The notes: generated by a model from the sequence alone, not told the origin. A stretch of 64,000 bases of DNA from Bauldia sp. (GCA_026126065.1 JAHCJY010000003.1:1-64000); one strand, 5' to 3'; shown: positions 25,323 through 34,168, counted from the stretch's first letter. Program-made: numbers and translations.

Positions 25323-28300
25323 ATGTCCGCCTTCGACTTCTCGTTCGATGCCAGCGGCGTGGTCCTCAAGGTCCGGGCGCCACAGCCGGGTTGGCTCGGG
25401 TCGCTGTCGGGCCGGCGTTCGCGGCGCGAGATCGCCGAACTGACCAAGGCGGACCAGGGCATCGCCCTTGCGCTGGGTGATCTCCAAGCGGAGGCAAGTC
25501 CATATCCCGGTGAACTTGCGATCGATAGCGACACGATCCGGATGACACACAGGGTCGCCAGCGCCATCTCGCGGTCAACCGCTGATGCGCTCGGATTGCC
25601 CGCCGATGTCGACCTCACCTTCCGCACCGATGTCGAGGGCACGCCAGGGAGCATGTCATTTCGGCCGCGCTACGAATGGGTGAAAAACGGCCAGAAGCAG
25701 GTTCTCCAGCGTACCGGCTCCATCCTGAAGACATCTTCAGGCCCGCGACGTCTGCCGCTCTGGCTGATGGAGGCTGTGGAGGTGGTAGATGCCTTCCGAG
25801 CCGGCGACGACGACGGGTCCCATTGGGAGACGCTGGCTCGCTTCCGACGCGCAATTGACCCGCCCGCAGACACACTGGGTCCGCGGCTGTCTATGACCGA
25901 CTTCCTGAAGGGCCTTGAGGTCCGTCTGGCCGACGGGCTTTCGATCTCTCCGAACGCAGACGGAACGGACTTCGAGATCATTCCCTTCTCCGGACAGAGT
26001 CTCGACGCGAGTGGAACAGGCAACTCCTCCGAGGCGGAGGGCGAGTTGTCGGGATCGACCCTCCGTGCCTTTCAGCAACGGACGAGAACCAAGGGCGCTC
26101 TCCCTGCCTACCGCGTGGGGGACAGCGCCTTCCTCGTCGTCGATCGTGGCGCGCTTACGGTTCTCGAGGTCATGGTCCGCAAGCAAGGGGCCCCGCGCGA
26201 AGAGAGGGCCGAGTTCATCCGTAACCCGACCCAGGCCATAGCGGAGGCGGTCGAAGGGTCCCTTCGAAAACAGGGCCGGCTCGATGGGCTCGACGCTCAG
26301 GGCGAAGAGGAGGCTATCGAGTCGCTTGTCCGCAAGGGCTTGGTGGAGACCGTTGAGTACTCGGAGCGCGTTCAGGGTGTGCGGGCCTACGCGAAGGCCG
26401 CGCTCGATCTCATTTCCGGTAGCGGCACGACCTGGCTTCCCGAGCAGTTCGCCGAGGCGGTCCGCAAGGCGATCGAGTCACTCGACCACGCGGCACTGAC
26501 CGAACTGCGGTCGAGGGTAGCGGAGGCGATCAACCAGGGGGCGGCAGAGGTGCTCGTCGACGGCGCGACCCTGCCGGCGAACGCCGAGATCCTGAAGGCA
26601 CTCGACATAAGGCTTGCTGCAGCGAGCGGCGCGGATCGTGGGCCCGGGGGCGACCCGCGCGGCTCGGAGAGCCTGATCCTTGATACGAAGGACAACTACA
26701 GCGAAGTCGCTTTCGAGCGGAAGGAACAGGGCCGGTCCAGCCTGATCGACAACGCCGTTCCGTCTCACGTCCGGACATCGTTGAAGGCGCATCAGGTCGA
26801 AAGCCTCACCTGGCAGATCGAGGCCTGGCGGGCGGGGCTTCCTGGTATCCTCAACGCTGACGAGCAGGGGCTTGGGAAGACTCTGCAGACGATTGCCTTC
26901 CTTGCCTGGCTGCAACGCCACATGACGGCCGCGACCGCTGCAGAACGGGGTCCCATCCTGGTCGTCGCCCCGACCTCGCTCCTCCAGAATTGGGAGATGG
27001 AGGTCGAGCGCCACCTCGACGAGCCGTATCTCGGCCATCTGATCCGACTGTACGGCGGTGAAGTCGCTCGCCGACGACGCGACGGCACTCGCGGCCGGGA
27101 TACGGAAAGCGGAGAGGCCAAGCTCGATTTCGACCGCCTCGAGACTGCCGTCAGGGAGGGCCGCGCCCACCGCTTCTGGATACTCACCACGTATACGACG
27201 CTGACGAACTACCAGCACTCGCTCGGACGCATCCGCTTCTCAGCGGTGGTGTTCGACGAGATCCAGAACCTGAAGAACCCGGACAGTCTCAGGGCCAACG
27301 CGGCTCGGGCCATGAACGCCGATTTCCGTATCGGGCTCACCGGAACGCCGATTGAGAACAGCTCGATCGACCTCTGGGCGATCATGGACCAGCTCGCTCC
27401 CGGCAAGCTCGGGAGCCTCCGCGAGTTCCGGGCGCAGTATGGGACACCGACGGCCGAGAACATGGCCGAACTCTATGGCCGGGTCTTCGAGGGTGTCGCC
27501 GGTCGGCCGCCGCTCGCGTTGCGCCGGCTGAAGGAGGATGTCGCTGCCGACCTCCCGGCCAAGCAACGCCGCCTCTATCCGCGCCTCATGCCCGGTGTTC
27601 AGGCTGCCGTGTATGAGGAGGCACGGGCCAAGCTCGCTGGGGGTGGGGCCGGGGCCGCTCTGAAGATGCTGCACCATATCCGGAGCGTCTCAGTACATCC
27701 CGCACTTGGCACTGGCGGTGCGGACGATGCCTTCGTTGATGCTTCGGCGAGGCTCTCCGCAACGCTCTCTATCCTGGACGGGATCAAGGCGCGGGGTGAG
27801 CGGGCGCTCGTGTTCATCGAGCACCTGAAGATGCAATACCGCTTCATCGAGTTAGCCAAGGCGCGCTTCGGCCTCGGGCGCATCGACCTCATCAATGGCG
27901 AGACGCCTATACAGCAGCGTCAGGCGATCGTGAACCGCTTCCAGAAGGACGGCGCAGACGGCCGCGGCTTCGATCTTCTGGTCCTCGGCCCAAAGGCCGC
28001 CGGCGTCGGCCTGACGCTCACCGCAGCCACGCACGTGATCCACCTCTCGCGATGGTGGAACCCCGCCGTCGAGGAACAGTGCAACGATCGCGTCCACCGC
28101 ATCGGCCAGACGCGGCCCGTCACAATCCACGTTCCCCTGGCGATCCATGGCGGCTACCGCGAGCATTCGTTCGACTGCCTTCTCCATAGCCTAATGGAGC
28201 GCAAGCGGAAGCTGGCGAAGGCCGCGCTATGGCCGATGGGGGATACCCTCAACGATGCCGACGAACTGGCCAAGGGGTTCGGGCAGGACAAGACCCCCGC

Positions 28301-28400
28301 TGGCGCCAACCCTGTGCGCTCCGCGGTTGCCGCCATGTTCACGCGAGATGGCTACCCGGCACCGAAATTCGATGCCGACGATTCGGTCGGATATGCGTGA
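25323..28400 (+). CDS. zorD: ZorD, SNF2-type helicase effector of type I Zorya
   Basis: The 1025-residue protein has a ~430-residue N-terminal region of unknown fold, then an SNF2 motor. Motifs are ADEQGLGKTLQT (~512-523, Walker A; Gln replaces the usual Met), VVAPTSLLQNW, WILTTYTTL, VVFDEIQNLKN (~644, DExQ), GLTGTPIENS, then the C-terminal half with VFIEHLKMQYRF, INGETPIQQRQAIVNRFQ, LGPKAAGVGLTL and NDRVHRIGQTRPV (~925). ZorD is the DNA-degrading effector in type I Zorya. I do not see an obvious separate Mrr-type nuclease motif at the C-terminus. It is the last gene of the array; ~480 bp without genes follow. Confidence 0.9.
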   Translation: MSAFDFSFDASGVVLKVRAPQPGWLGSLSGRRSRREIAELTKADQGIALALGDLQAEASPYPGELAIDSDTIRMTHRVASAISRSTADALGLPADVDLTFRTDVEGTPGSMSFRPRYEWVKNGQKQVLQRTGSILKTSSGPRRLPLWLMEAVEVVDAFRAGDDDGSHWETLARFRRAIDPPADTLGPRLSMTDFLKGLEVRLADGLSISPNADGTDFEIIPFSGQSLDASGTGNSSEAEGELSGSTLRAFQQRTRTKGALPAYRVGDSAFLVVDRGALTVLEVMVRKQGAPREERAEFIRNPTQAIAEAVEGSLRKQGRLDGLDAQGEEEAIESLVRKGLVETVEYSERVQGVRAYAKAALDLISGSGTTWLPEQFAEAVRKAIESLDHAALTELRSRVAEAINQGAAEVLVDGATLPANAEILKALDIRLAAASGADRGPGGDPRGSESLILDTKDNYSEVAFERKEQGRSSLIDNAVPSHVRTSLKAHQVESLTWQIEAWRAGLPGILNADEQGLGKTLQTIAFLAWLQRHMTAATAAERGPILVVAPTSLLQNWEMEVERHLDEPYLGHLIRLYGGEVARRRRDGTRGRDTESGEAKLDFDRLETAVREGRAHRFWILTTYTTLTNYQHSLGRIRFSAVVFDEIQNLKNPDSLRANAARAMNADFRIGLTGTPIENSSIDLWAIMDQLAPGKLGSLREFRAQYGTPTAENMAELYGRVFEGVAGRPPLALRRLKEDVAADLPAKQRRLYPRLMPGVQAAVYEEARAKLAGGGAGAALKMLHHIRSVSVHPALGTGGADDAFVDASARLSATLSILDGIKARGERALVFIEHLKMQYRFIELAKARFGLGRIDLINGETPIQQRQAIVNRFQKDGADGRGFDLLVLGPKAAGVGLTLTAATHVIHLSRWWNPAVEEQCNDRVHRIGQTRPVTIHVPLAIHGGYREHSFDCLLHSLMERKRKLAKAALWPMGDTLNDADELAKGFGQDKTPAGANPVRSAVAAMFTRDGYPAPKFDADDSVGYA

Positions 28401-28879
28401 CCTGGGCTTTCCAGGGGAACACGCTAGGCGCGCGCAGCAGGCCGGAGCAACTTGCGGAAGATCGCCTGCGGCAGTTGGATTCCCGAGAAGGGAATCGAAC
28501 CAAGTCCACTGCGCTTGGTGGGACACTTCGGCGGAAAACCCCAAGAAGCCCTGGGACAAAACGGTGTCCCACCTTTCGCTATGTGATTGACCGTACTGGG
28601 AAATGTCGTTCCGCCCCTGGGCACCATTTCACCTTCTCATTTGCTACGCATCGGACGCGAACAGACTGGGGTACTCGCGCACCGCTCACGACCCCGCGAT
28701 CGTCCATGCCAGGGCCCGCGAAGGCTTACGGATGGCGGCGGGCCGTGCCTCCTCCAAGGGCATCGGGAAGACAGGCGATCGTGAAGGCCGCAGGCCCCCG
28801 GGTGCCGTGACGCGCAGCCAGTTGTGACCCTCCGGAGAACGCGCCACACTCCGCCTGGGATACGGTATTTGAAGCGGAC
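28401..28879. other. Gene-free right border of the defence array with inverted repeats and a diverged dispersed repeat
   Basis: No credible gene is seen. A perfect 10-bp inverted repeat, GGTGGGACAC (28517-28526) and GTGTCCCACC (28564-28573), encloses a second hairpin, TGGGACA-AAACGG-TGTCCCA (28552-28571); either could end the zor transcript, though no U-run follows. The motif GAATCGAACC (28491-28500), then CACTGCGCT and GGAAATGTCGTTCCGCCC (from 28599), recurs in the same order in the gap at 34967-35196. GAATCGAACC is the reverse complement of a tRNA T-loop, but the flanks do not pair as a T-stem. Confidence 0.45.
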
Positions 28880-29659
28880 ATGCCGGTCAGGAACGTCCAC
28901 GTCATTGTCGGTGAGGAGGATCAACCGGCTCGAGCGGCAGTTTATCTTGCCGCGCGTTTCGGCGCGCACCTGACGGCCCTGTCGATAGAGGAGCAGCCGG
29001 AACTCACTCACTACATGGACGAGGCCCGGGCGGTCGTCCGGAGGCGCGTGGCTGGTGATCGCGCACGCTTCGTCGCCCTCGCAGAGGCGGGTGGCGTCGG
29101 CTTCTCGGTGGCTGATCTCGCCGTGCCCGTGGACGGCAACCTCAACGAGATTCTGCAGCGGGGTCGCCTGTCGGACCTTGTGGTGGTCGGTCGAGCCGCA
29201 GCGGGCGACGAGTTCCACTCGGAGCTGATCCGACGCCTTCTTCTGGATTCGGCAGCGCCTGTCCTCGTGGTGCCGACCGGGGATAGCCGGTTCGAGAGGG
29301 CTGCGATCGCTTGGGACGGCCGCTCGGTGGCGGCTCAGGCAATTCACTCCGCCGTTCCTTTTCTCAAGCTCGCAACAATGGTCACCATCGTGTCCGTGGT
29401 GCCGCGAGGCGGCGAGCCCGAGCCCGATACGGAAGAACTCACCTCCTACCTCGCGCACCACGGAATCCTCGCCGGCCACCGCACCGTTGCGGGCGGTGGC
29501 TCAGTTGCGGACGCATTGCTCGGCTTCGTCCGCTCCGAGCGGATCGACTGGATCACGATGGGCGCCTTCGGGCGGAGCCGCCTCAACGAGCTCCTCTTCG
29601 GCAGCCCGACCCGCGAGATGTTGAAGGAAACGACGGTCCCCCTGCTGATGCACCACTGA
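28880..29659 (+). CDS. Universal stress protein with tandem UspA domains
   Basis: The 259-residue protein contains two UspA-like halves. The first (~1-133) has RNVHVIVG at the N-terminus and DLVVVGRA, then DSAAPVLVVP. The second (~137-259) has AAIAWDGRSVAAQAI, DWITMGAFGRSRLNELLFGS (the GxxG..R..LFGS nucleotide loop) and TVPLLMHH. ATP-binding residues look best preserved in the C-terminal half. Such double-domain proteins are common in alphaproteobacteria under oxygen or energy stress. It faces the nsrR gene tail to tail. Confidence 0.85.
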   Translation: MPVRNVHVIVGEEDQPARAAVYLAARFGAHLTALSIEEQPELTHYMDEARAVVRRRVAGDRARFVALAEAGGVGFSVADLAVPVDGNLNEILQRGRLSDLVVVGRAAAGDEFHSELIRRLLLDSAAPVLVVPTGDSRFERAAIAWDGRSVAAQAIHSAVPFLKLATMVTIVSVVPRGGEPEPDTEELTSYLAHHGILAGHRTVAGGGSVADALLGFVRSERIDWITMGAFGRSRLNELLFGSPTREMLKETTVPLLMHH

Positions 29660-29717
29660 CCAGTAGATCGCCGCCCATCTGCCGGAGCGGCCTGCGGTCG
29701 CGAGGGTCTGGCGGAGC

Positions 29718-30167
29718 TTAGGCGGCGATGGTCTCGGGCAGTCCGAGAAGCTGCCTCATCGCCGGTCCCTGCTCAGTCAGATCTGCGAGCGTGTACTTGT
29801 CGAGCGCCGCCAGGTAAGCGCCGAGCGCCTCGCCCAGGACTCCCTTCAGGCGACACGCCGGGGCAAGTCCGCAGGTGTTCCGGCCCGGGTCGAAACACTC
29901 GACCATGCGGAAGTCCTCCTCCGTGGTCCGAACGACGTCTCCGATCCGGATTTCCGTCGCAGGCCGACTGAGCCGGAGCCCGCCGCCGCGACCGCGCACC
30001 GTTTCAATGAAACCGGTCTGCCCGAGTTGCCGGGCGACCTTCATGAGGTGATTTCGCGAAACGCGATAGCGCTCTGCGGCGTCCTGGATGGTGGCCAGCC
30101 CATCGGGCTTGAGGGCCAGGAACATCAGAAGCCGCAGGGAAAGGTCGGTGTAGAGGGTGAGCCGCAT
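29718..30167 (-). CDS. nsrR: Rrf2-family NO-sensing repressor NsrR
   Basis: The 149-residue protein is an Rrf2 winged-helix regulator: MRLTLYTDLSLRLLMFLA at the N-terminus, VSRNHLMKVARQL as recognition helix and RGRGGGLRLSRP as wing. Iron-sulphur cluster ligands match NsrR: Cys91, Cys99 and Cys105 (CX7CX5C) plus Asp8. NsrR represses NO-detoxification genes and loses DNA binding when NO destroys its cluster. Two NsrR-like operators lie in the divergent promoter region to its right, so it probably controls itself and the 30265 gene. IscR is less likely given the cysteine spacing and context. Confidence 0.85.
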   Translation of the reverse strand: MRLTLYTDLSLRLLMFLALKPDGLATIQDAAERYRVSRNHLMKVARQLGQTGFIETVRGRGGGLRLSRPATEIRIGDVVRTTEEDFRMVECFDPGRNTCGLAPACRLKGVLGEALGAYLAALDKYTLADLTEQGPAMRQLLGLPETIAA

Positions 30168-30179
30168 TGTCGCATCCTA

Positions 30180-30202
30180 AAGAGGCATTTTATATATTGC
30201 TT
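30180..30202. promoter_or_regulatory. Putative NsrR operator 1
   Basis: The half-sites AAGAGGCATTT and ATATATTGCTT around a central T fit the 11-1-11 NsrR consensus AAGATGYATTT-N-AAATGCATCTT at 10 of 11 and ~7 of 11 positions. The site lies 12 bp upstream of the nsrR start codon and contains the AT-rich TTTATATATTG, which may be the -10 region. This suggests autorepression. Confidence 0.55.
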
Positions 30203-30228
30203 TGGCCACGGAGCAGCAATAGCGTCCA

Positions 30229-30251
30229 AACATGCAGTGATGATGCATCTT
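30229..30251. promoter_or_regulatory. Putative NsrR operator 2
   Basis: The half-sites AACATGCAGTG and TGATGCATCTT around a central A match the NsrR consensus at ~8 and ~9 of 11 positions. The site ends 2 bp before the GGAGG Shine-Dalgarno of the 30265 gene. A bound repressor would block transcription of the membrane protein and probably the globin downstream. Confidence 0.58.
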
Positions 30252-30264
30252 TGGAGGAAGCAAA

Positions 30265-30729
30265 ATGACACCTGCTACAACAATCCCAGCCTTCAGCCTC
30301 GCGAGCGCGGATGTCGCTCACTGGACCGGAACGGCGAAGGCCGGGAGCACCGCACATCGCGTGGCCGCCTATGCCACGGACCGCATGCACCCCGGAGTCT
30401 TCGGTCTGGCGATCGGCAGCTATGGCGCCATGATGCTCTCGCTCTGGCTTCTGTTCGGGACCGATACCCAGACCGTCCTCAGCCTTCTGGTCTGCACGGC
30501 CTATTTCGGCATGTACTTCGGAGTCCCGCTGGCGATGTACCGGCTCGCTCGCAAGTCGGGCCTGCGGGAGGCGTCGGCCGGCTCCCTTGGCCGGTTCCTG
30601 AGGGGTGATTTCGAGACCATCACCGGCAATCTCAGCGGCTGGAGCGCGCTCAGCCAGGTTCTCGTGATCCCGGTGTCGCTGACCGTCGGGCTCATCGCGA
30701 TGGGCGTCATCATGAAGTTGGCGGCCTAG
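30265..30729 (+). CDS. Small membrane protein in a predicted NsrR regulon
   Basis: The 154-residue protein has two hydrophobic hairpin segments at ~50-90 (VFGLAIGSYGAMMLSLWLLF; VLSLLVCTAYFGMYFGVPLA) and a third near the C-terminus (LVIPVSLTVGLIAMGVIM). No haem-binding or catalytic motif is clear and I do not recognise a named family. TTTGGAGGAAGC precedes the ATG. It directly follows an NsrR-like site and lies upstream of a truncated haemoglobin, so a role in the NO response is likely but inferred. Confidence 0.65.
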   Translation: MTPATTIPAFSLASADVAHWTGTAKAGSTAHRVAAYATDRMHPGVFGLAIGSYGAMMLSLWLLFGTDTQTVLSLLVCTAYFGMYFGVPLAMYRLARKSGLREASAGSLGRFLRGDFETITGNLSGWSALSQVLVIPVSLTVGLIAMGVIMKLAA

Positions 30730-30779
30730 CCGAAATCGGAGGTGGGGCCGGCGCCAGCCGGTCCCCGGGGAGACTGCTC

Positions 30780-31220
30780 GTGTCCTTTCCTTCGCCCCCA
30801 CTGCGCGGCTCGATCCACCCGGACATCGATCAGGCACTCGTCGATCGGATGGTGGACCGTTTCTACGCCATGGTGAGGACTCACTCTGTTCTCGGGCCGA
30901 TCTTCCTTCGCGAGATTGAGGATTGGCCTCGGCACCTGGACCGGATGAAGGACTTTTGGTCCTCGATCATGCTCATGACCGGCCGGTACAAGGGAACACC
31001 CCTCCAGGCTCACAAGCGGCTCGATATCGACCTCTCCCATTTCGAGCATTGGCTGGCGCTGTGGCGCGAGACTGCCGAGACCGAGTGCCCGTCACCGGAA
31101 ACGGCGCAGCTGTTCGTCGAGCGGGCGGAGAGGATCGCGACCAGCATCCACTACGGGATCTCCCCAATGCCGATCCCAGGCAGACCTTCGCGCGTGGGAG
31201 ATGGCCCCGATGCCAGTTGA
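30780..31220 (+). CDS. Group III truncated haemoglobin
   Basis: The 146-residue protein shows the group III (trHbP) pattern: VDRFYAMVRTHSVLGPIF, then HLDRMKDFWSSIMLMTGRYKG with W in helix E, and the proximal-His region LDIDLSHFEHWLALWRET. It starts at a GTG after ACTGCTC. Group III globins occur with NO-handling genes in proteobacteria and bind O2 or NO. It lies 50 bp after an NsrR-regulated candidate and overlaps the next gene by 20 bp, so co-expression is likely. Confidence 0.82.
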   Translation: MSFPSPPLRGSIHPDIDQALVDRMVDRFYAMVRTHSVLGPIFLREIEDWPRHLDRMKDFWSSIMLMTGRYKGTPLQAHKRLDIDLSHFEHWLALWRETAETECPSPETAQLFVERAERIATSIHYGISPMPIPGRPSRVGDGPDAS

Positions 31221-31692
31221 AGCCGTCGCCGCCGGTTCGCGCTGGGCGCTCCTTGCCGCTCCGGCCGTCGCCCTCTTGTGGGCGGGGCTCCTGCTTGGCG
31301 TGTCCTTCCTGGCGACACCGGTCAAGTTCACGGCCCAATCGCTGACCCTCCCCGTGGCCCTCGATGTCGGGCAGGCCACATTCCACCTCCTGGCAAAGAT
31401 CGAGTGGGTCGCACTGGCTCTGCTGGTGATCACCGCCGTCTCCGCCCGCTTGCCGCTCTGGCACTTCGCGGTGATCGCCCTGGTCGCGGCCTGTCTCCTG
31501 GTTCAGACCCTCGCCCTGCTGCCGTCGCTCGATGCGCGCGTCGCCGCCATCATCGCGGGAGAGGCCGTACCGGCAAGTTCGCTTCACCTCGCCTATGTCG
31601 CCTGTGAAATGCTCAAGCTCATACTGCTCCTGGGATTCACGACCGCTGTCTTGGGTTACTGGAGAAGAGCAGGCGTGTTTCAATGGTCATAG
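31201..31692 (+). CDS. Four-helix membrane protein following the globin
   Basis: The 163-residue protein has four hydrophobic segments: LLAAPAVALLWAGLLLGVSF (~15-36), IEWVALALLVITAV (~65-82), FAVIALVAACLLVQTLALLP (~88-108) and a last one at ~130-152. The TPVKFTA motif after helix 1 and the KIEW motif resemble small membrane proteins found beside cytochrome and haem genes (DUF4149-like layout), but the match is loose. The start may be the second ATG at 31210, which has GGGAG at a better distance. Function unknown. Confidence 0.6.
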   Translation: MAPMPVEAVAAGSRWALLAAPAVALLWAGLLLGVSFLATPVKFTAQSLTLPVALDVGQATFHLLAKIEWVALALLVITAVSARLPLWHFAVIALVAACLLVQTLALLPSLDARVAAIIAGEAVPASSLHLAYVACEMLKLILLLGFTTAVLGYWRRAGVFQWS

Positions 31693-31816
31693 TATCAACA
31701 CCGCTTAAGTCGTGCATAAACGCCAGGAAATGCTTGCACCGTCGCCCTCAACGCGCGATGCTCGATTTCGGATTGCTGCATACCAGTGCCCAAGTCCTCT
31801 CAACCGAGGAGCTGAA

Positions 31817-32011
31817 ATGACTGGAAGCGGGAATCGCAGCGCGGCGTCCGATGACGAAGCCGACGATGTGCGCGATGCAGACCTCGAAAGGGTGATGACG
31901 GTCGTCCCGCGGGGAGCCGCAGCCCTCGCCGGGGCAGCCGTTGTTCTCATCCTGCTGGCCTGGCTACTGATCTACTTCCTGGTGTTCCTGCCTCGTGGCC
32001 CGGTCAACTGA
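31817..32011 (+). CDS. Small single-helix subunit preceding cytochrome oxidase subunit II
   Basis: This 64-residue protein has an acidic N-terminus (SDDEADDVRDADLE) and one transmembrane helix near the C-terminus (AALAGAAVVLILLAWLLIYF, ~34-55). The ATG at 31817 follows CGAGGAGCTGAA, and upstream in-frame codons look non-coding. Position and size suit a small accessory subunit like those of ba3-type oxidases; no sequence motif proves it. The subunit II gene begins 8 bp after its stop. Confidence 0.62.
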   Translation: MTGSGNRSAASDDEADDVRDADLERVMTVVPRGAAALAGAAVVLILLAWLLIYFLVFLPRGPVN

Positions 32012-32018
32012 GGGCGCG

Positions 32019-32558
32019 ATGGACGAACGCCGCATCCTCAAGGCGGAGCTTCGGTGGGTGATCGTCGTTGCGATCGCCGTCGGCCTGATGGTCATAGTCA
32101 TCATAACCACGACGCTGACGAACGCCCTTCACCCTCCCAGCAACGTCGAGACCATCGATCCCGCCACGCTCCATCTGGCCGGGGAGTTCGTCGAGGCAAA
32201 CCTCGGCGCCCAGGAGAACGACGACGGCACCGTCACGGTCCGTCTTGTCGCCACCCAGTTCGCCTTCGTCCCGAGATGCCTGCCTGTGCCGGCGGGACGC
32301 CAGGTCACACTTCGCGTAACGAGCCCGGACGTCCTTCATGGATTCATAGTCGCCGGAACGAACGTCAATACGATGGTCGTCCCTGGCTACGTTGCGGAAA
32401 TCACCACGGAATTCGACAAGACCGGCGATCACCTCATGCCGTGCCATGAGTACTGCGGGCTCGGTCACAGCAACATGTGGGCGGTCCTCCGGGTATTGCC
32501 GGAGGAGGAGTGGAACCCCGACGAGAACGGGAGGATGACCTGTGACCTCATCCCCTAA
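32019..32558 (+). CDS. Haem-copper oxidase subunit II (CuA, ba3 type)
   Basis: The 179-residue protein has one N-terminal transmembrane helix (WVIVVAIAVGLMVIVIITTT, ~13-32) and a periplasmic cupredoxin domain. The domain carries the CuA ligands His in VLHGF and the cluster CHEYCGLGHSNM. One helix is typical of B-family (ba3) oxidases. The start at MDERRIL is preferred over an upstream ATG inside the previous gene. It overlaps subunit I by 17 bp. CuA implies electron input from cytochrome c. Confidence 0.85.
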   Translation: MDERRILKAELRWVIVVAIAVGLMVIVIITTTLTNALHPPSNVETIDPATLHLAGEFVEANLGAQENDDGTVTVRLVATQFAFVPRCLPVPAGRQVTLRVTSPDVLHGFIVAGTNVNTMVVPGYVAEITTEFDKTGDHLMPCHEYCGLGHSNMWAVLRVLPEEEWNPDENGRMTCDLIP

Positions 32559-34167
32559 CCGTCTGGTAATCGCGCACGTCTGGGTCGCATTCGCCGCGTT
32601 CGCGGTCGCGGCGGTCATGGGCGCGTGGCAAATGCTGGTCCGCAGCCCGGTCGAGGCGCCGCTCGAGGACACCGAGACCTACTTCGTGGCCGTCACCGCG
32701 CACGGCACGCTGATGGCCTACGTCCTGCCGACCCTGTTCATCATGGGGTTCGGCTACTTCGTGGCCATGACTGCCCTCAATCGTCCGCTGCCGGGATTGC
32801 GCTGGGCCTGGGCAGGCTTCTGGCTCGCCGTTGCCGGGGTCGTCATGGCGTCCGTCACGATCCTCCTGGGCGAGGCCACGGTCCTCTACACCTTCTATCC
32901 GCCCCTGACCGGCAGCGTGTTCTTCTACCTCGGCCTCCTCCTCGTCGTGGTCGGCTCGTGGATCTGGGTCGCCGTGATGATTATAGCGATGGTCCAGTGG
33001 AAGCGGGCCAATCCCGGCGAGGCAGTCCCTCTCGCCATGTTTGCGACCGTCGCCAACGCGATCATGTGGTTGTGGACGACCGTCGGGGTCGGCGCCGAAC
33101 TCCTCTTCCAGGTAATCCCGGCGGCGCTTGGATGGACCAACACCATCGATCCGGGCCTGGCGCGGACGCTGTTCTCGTGGACGCTCCACGCAATCGTCTA
33201 CTTCTGGCTGATCCCGGCCTACATCGCCTTCTATACGATCCTGCCCAAAGTGGCAGGCGGGCGGCTCTACTCGGACACGATGGGCCGGGTGAGCTTCATC
33301 CTGTTCCTTCTCTATAGCCTCCCCGTCGGGATGCATCACCTGTTCATGGACCCTGAGCATGGCAGCGGGTTCAAGTTCGTGCAGATGATGCTGACGGCGC
33401 TTGTAACGGTACCGACCCTCCTCACGATCTTCACGATCGGCGCCTCTCTGGAGATCGCGGCGCGGCTTCGCGGCGGCAGGGGTCTGTTCGGTTGGGTGCG
33501 AGCGCTTCCCTGGCGGCGACCGATGGTACTGGCGGCCGGCTTCTCCTTCATCATGCTGGGCTTCGGCGGCTTCGGTGGGCTCATCAACATGAGCTACGCC
33601 ATGAACTCCATGATCCACAACACTTCGTGGGTCACCGCCCACTTTCACCTGATCTTCGGCGGCTCGGTCGTGATCATGTACTTCGCAATCGCGTATCACA
33701 TCTGGCCAAAGCTGACGGGACGCGAGGCACGCTCGCAAACGCCTATCCGGGTCCAGCTCTGGCTGTGGTTCATCGGCGTCATCGTCACCAGCTTCCCGTG
33801 GCACATTCTCGGCCTCTTCGGGCAGCCCCGGCGGGTCTCGTCGTTCGACTTTTCCAATCCCGACATCGCCTATTGGGGTCCATGGACGACGGTGTCCGCC
33901 GTCGGCGGCTTCATCATGCTTGCCGGCGCGGCCCTCTTCATCTGGAACCTCGCAACCCTCTTCCGCGGGCGCGAGGCCAGCCCGCGCATGACTTATGCGG
34001 TAGCGGTCCACCAGCCGCGACATGTACCGCGGGTGCTGAACGGCTTCGGTCTTTGGAACGCGCTGGTGCTGTTTCTGATGATCGTGGCCTACGCCTGGCC
34101 AATCGCGCAGTTCTTCTTCCTGGACACCTACCCCGTGGAGGTTCAGCGCGTGGGCGGTGGGGTCTGA
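32542..34167 (+). CDS. Haem-copper oxidase subunit I (B-family, ba3-like)
   Basis: The 541-residue protein is highly hydrophobic (about 13 helices) and has the haem-copper core: low-spin His in TAHGTLMAYV, SWTLHAIVYFWLIPAY with the CuB His and the Tyr four residues later, VGMHHLFMDP with the paired CuB His, and SWVTAHFHLIFGGS with both haem ligands. The His-x3-Tyr pair, lost in NO reductases, argues for O2 reduction. It starts at a GTG overlapping subunit II. The nearby nsrR and globin genes suggest it may also face NO, and NO reductase activity cannot be excluded. Confidence 0.85.
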   Translation: MTSSPNRLVIAHVWVAFAAFAVAAVMGAWQMLVRSPVEAPLEDTETYFVAVTAHGTLMAYVLPTLFIMGFGYFVAMTALNRPLPGLRWAWAGFWLAVAGVVMASVTILLGEATVLYTFYPPLTGSVFFYLGLLLVVVGSWIWVAVMIIAMVQWKRANPGEAVPLAMFATVANAIMWLWTTVGVGAELLFQVIPAALGWTNTIDPGLARTLFSWTLHAIVYFWLIPAYIAFYTILPKVAGGRLYSDTMGRVSFILFLLYSLPVGMHHLFMDPEHGSGFKFVQMMLTALVTVPTLLTIFTIGASLEIAARLRGGRGLFGWVRALPWRRPMVLAAGFSFIMLGFGGFGGLINMSYAMNSMIHNTSWVTAHFHLIFGGSVVIMYFAIAYHIWPKLTGREARSQTPIRVQLWLWFIGVIVTSFPWHILGLFGQPRRVSSFDFSNPDIAYWGPWTTVSAVGGFIMLAGAALFIWNLATLFRGREASPRMTYAVAVHQPRHVPRVLNGFGLWNALVLFLMIVAYAWPIAQFFFLDTYPVEVQRVGGGV

Positions 34168-34168
34168 C

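Noticed and set aside
28470..28515. Possible tRNA 3' half (minus-strand GGTTCGATTC)
   Set aside because: The bases around the T-loop motif do not pair as a T-stem, and no acceptor or anticodon arm can be drawn.
28229..28810. 193-codon plus-strand frame at the end of zorD
   Set aside because: It overlaps zorD in another phase and extends into the repeat-bearing gap; composition is shadow-like.
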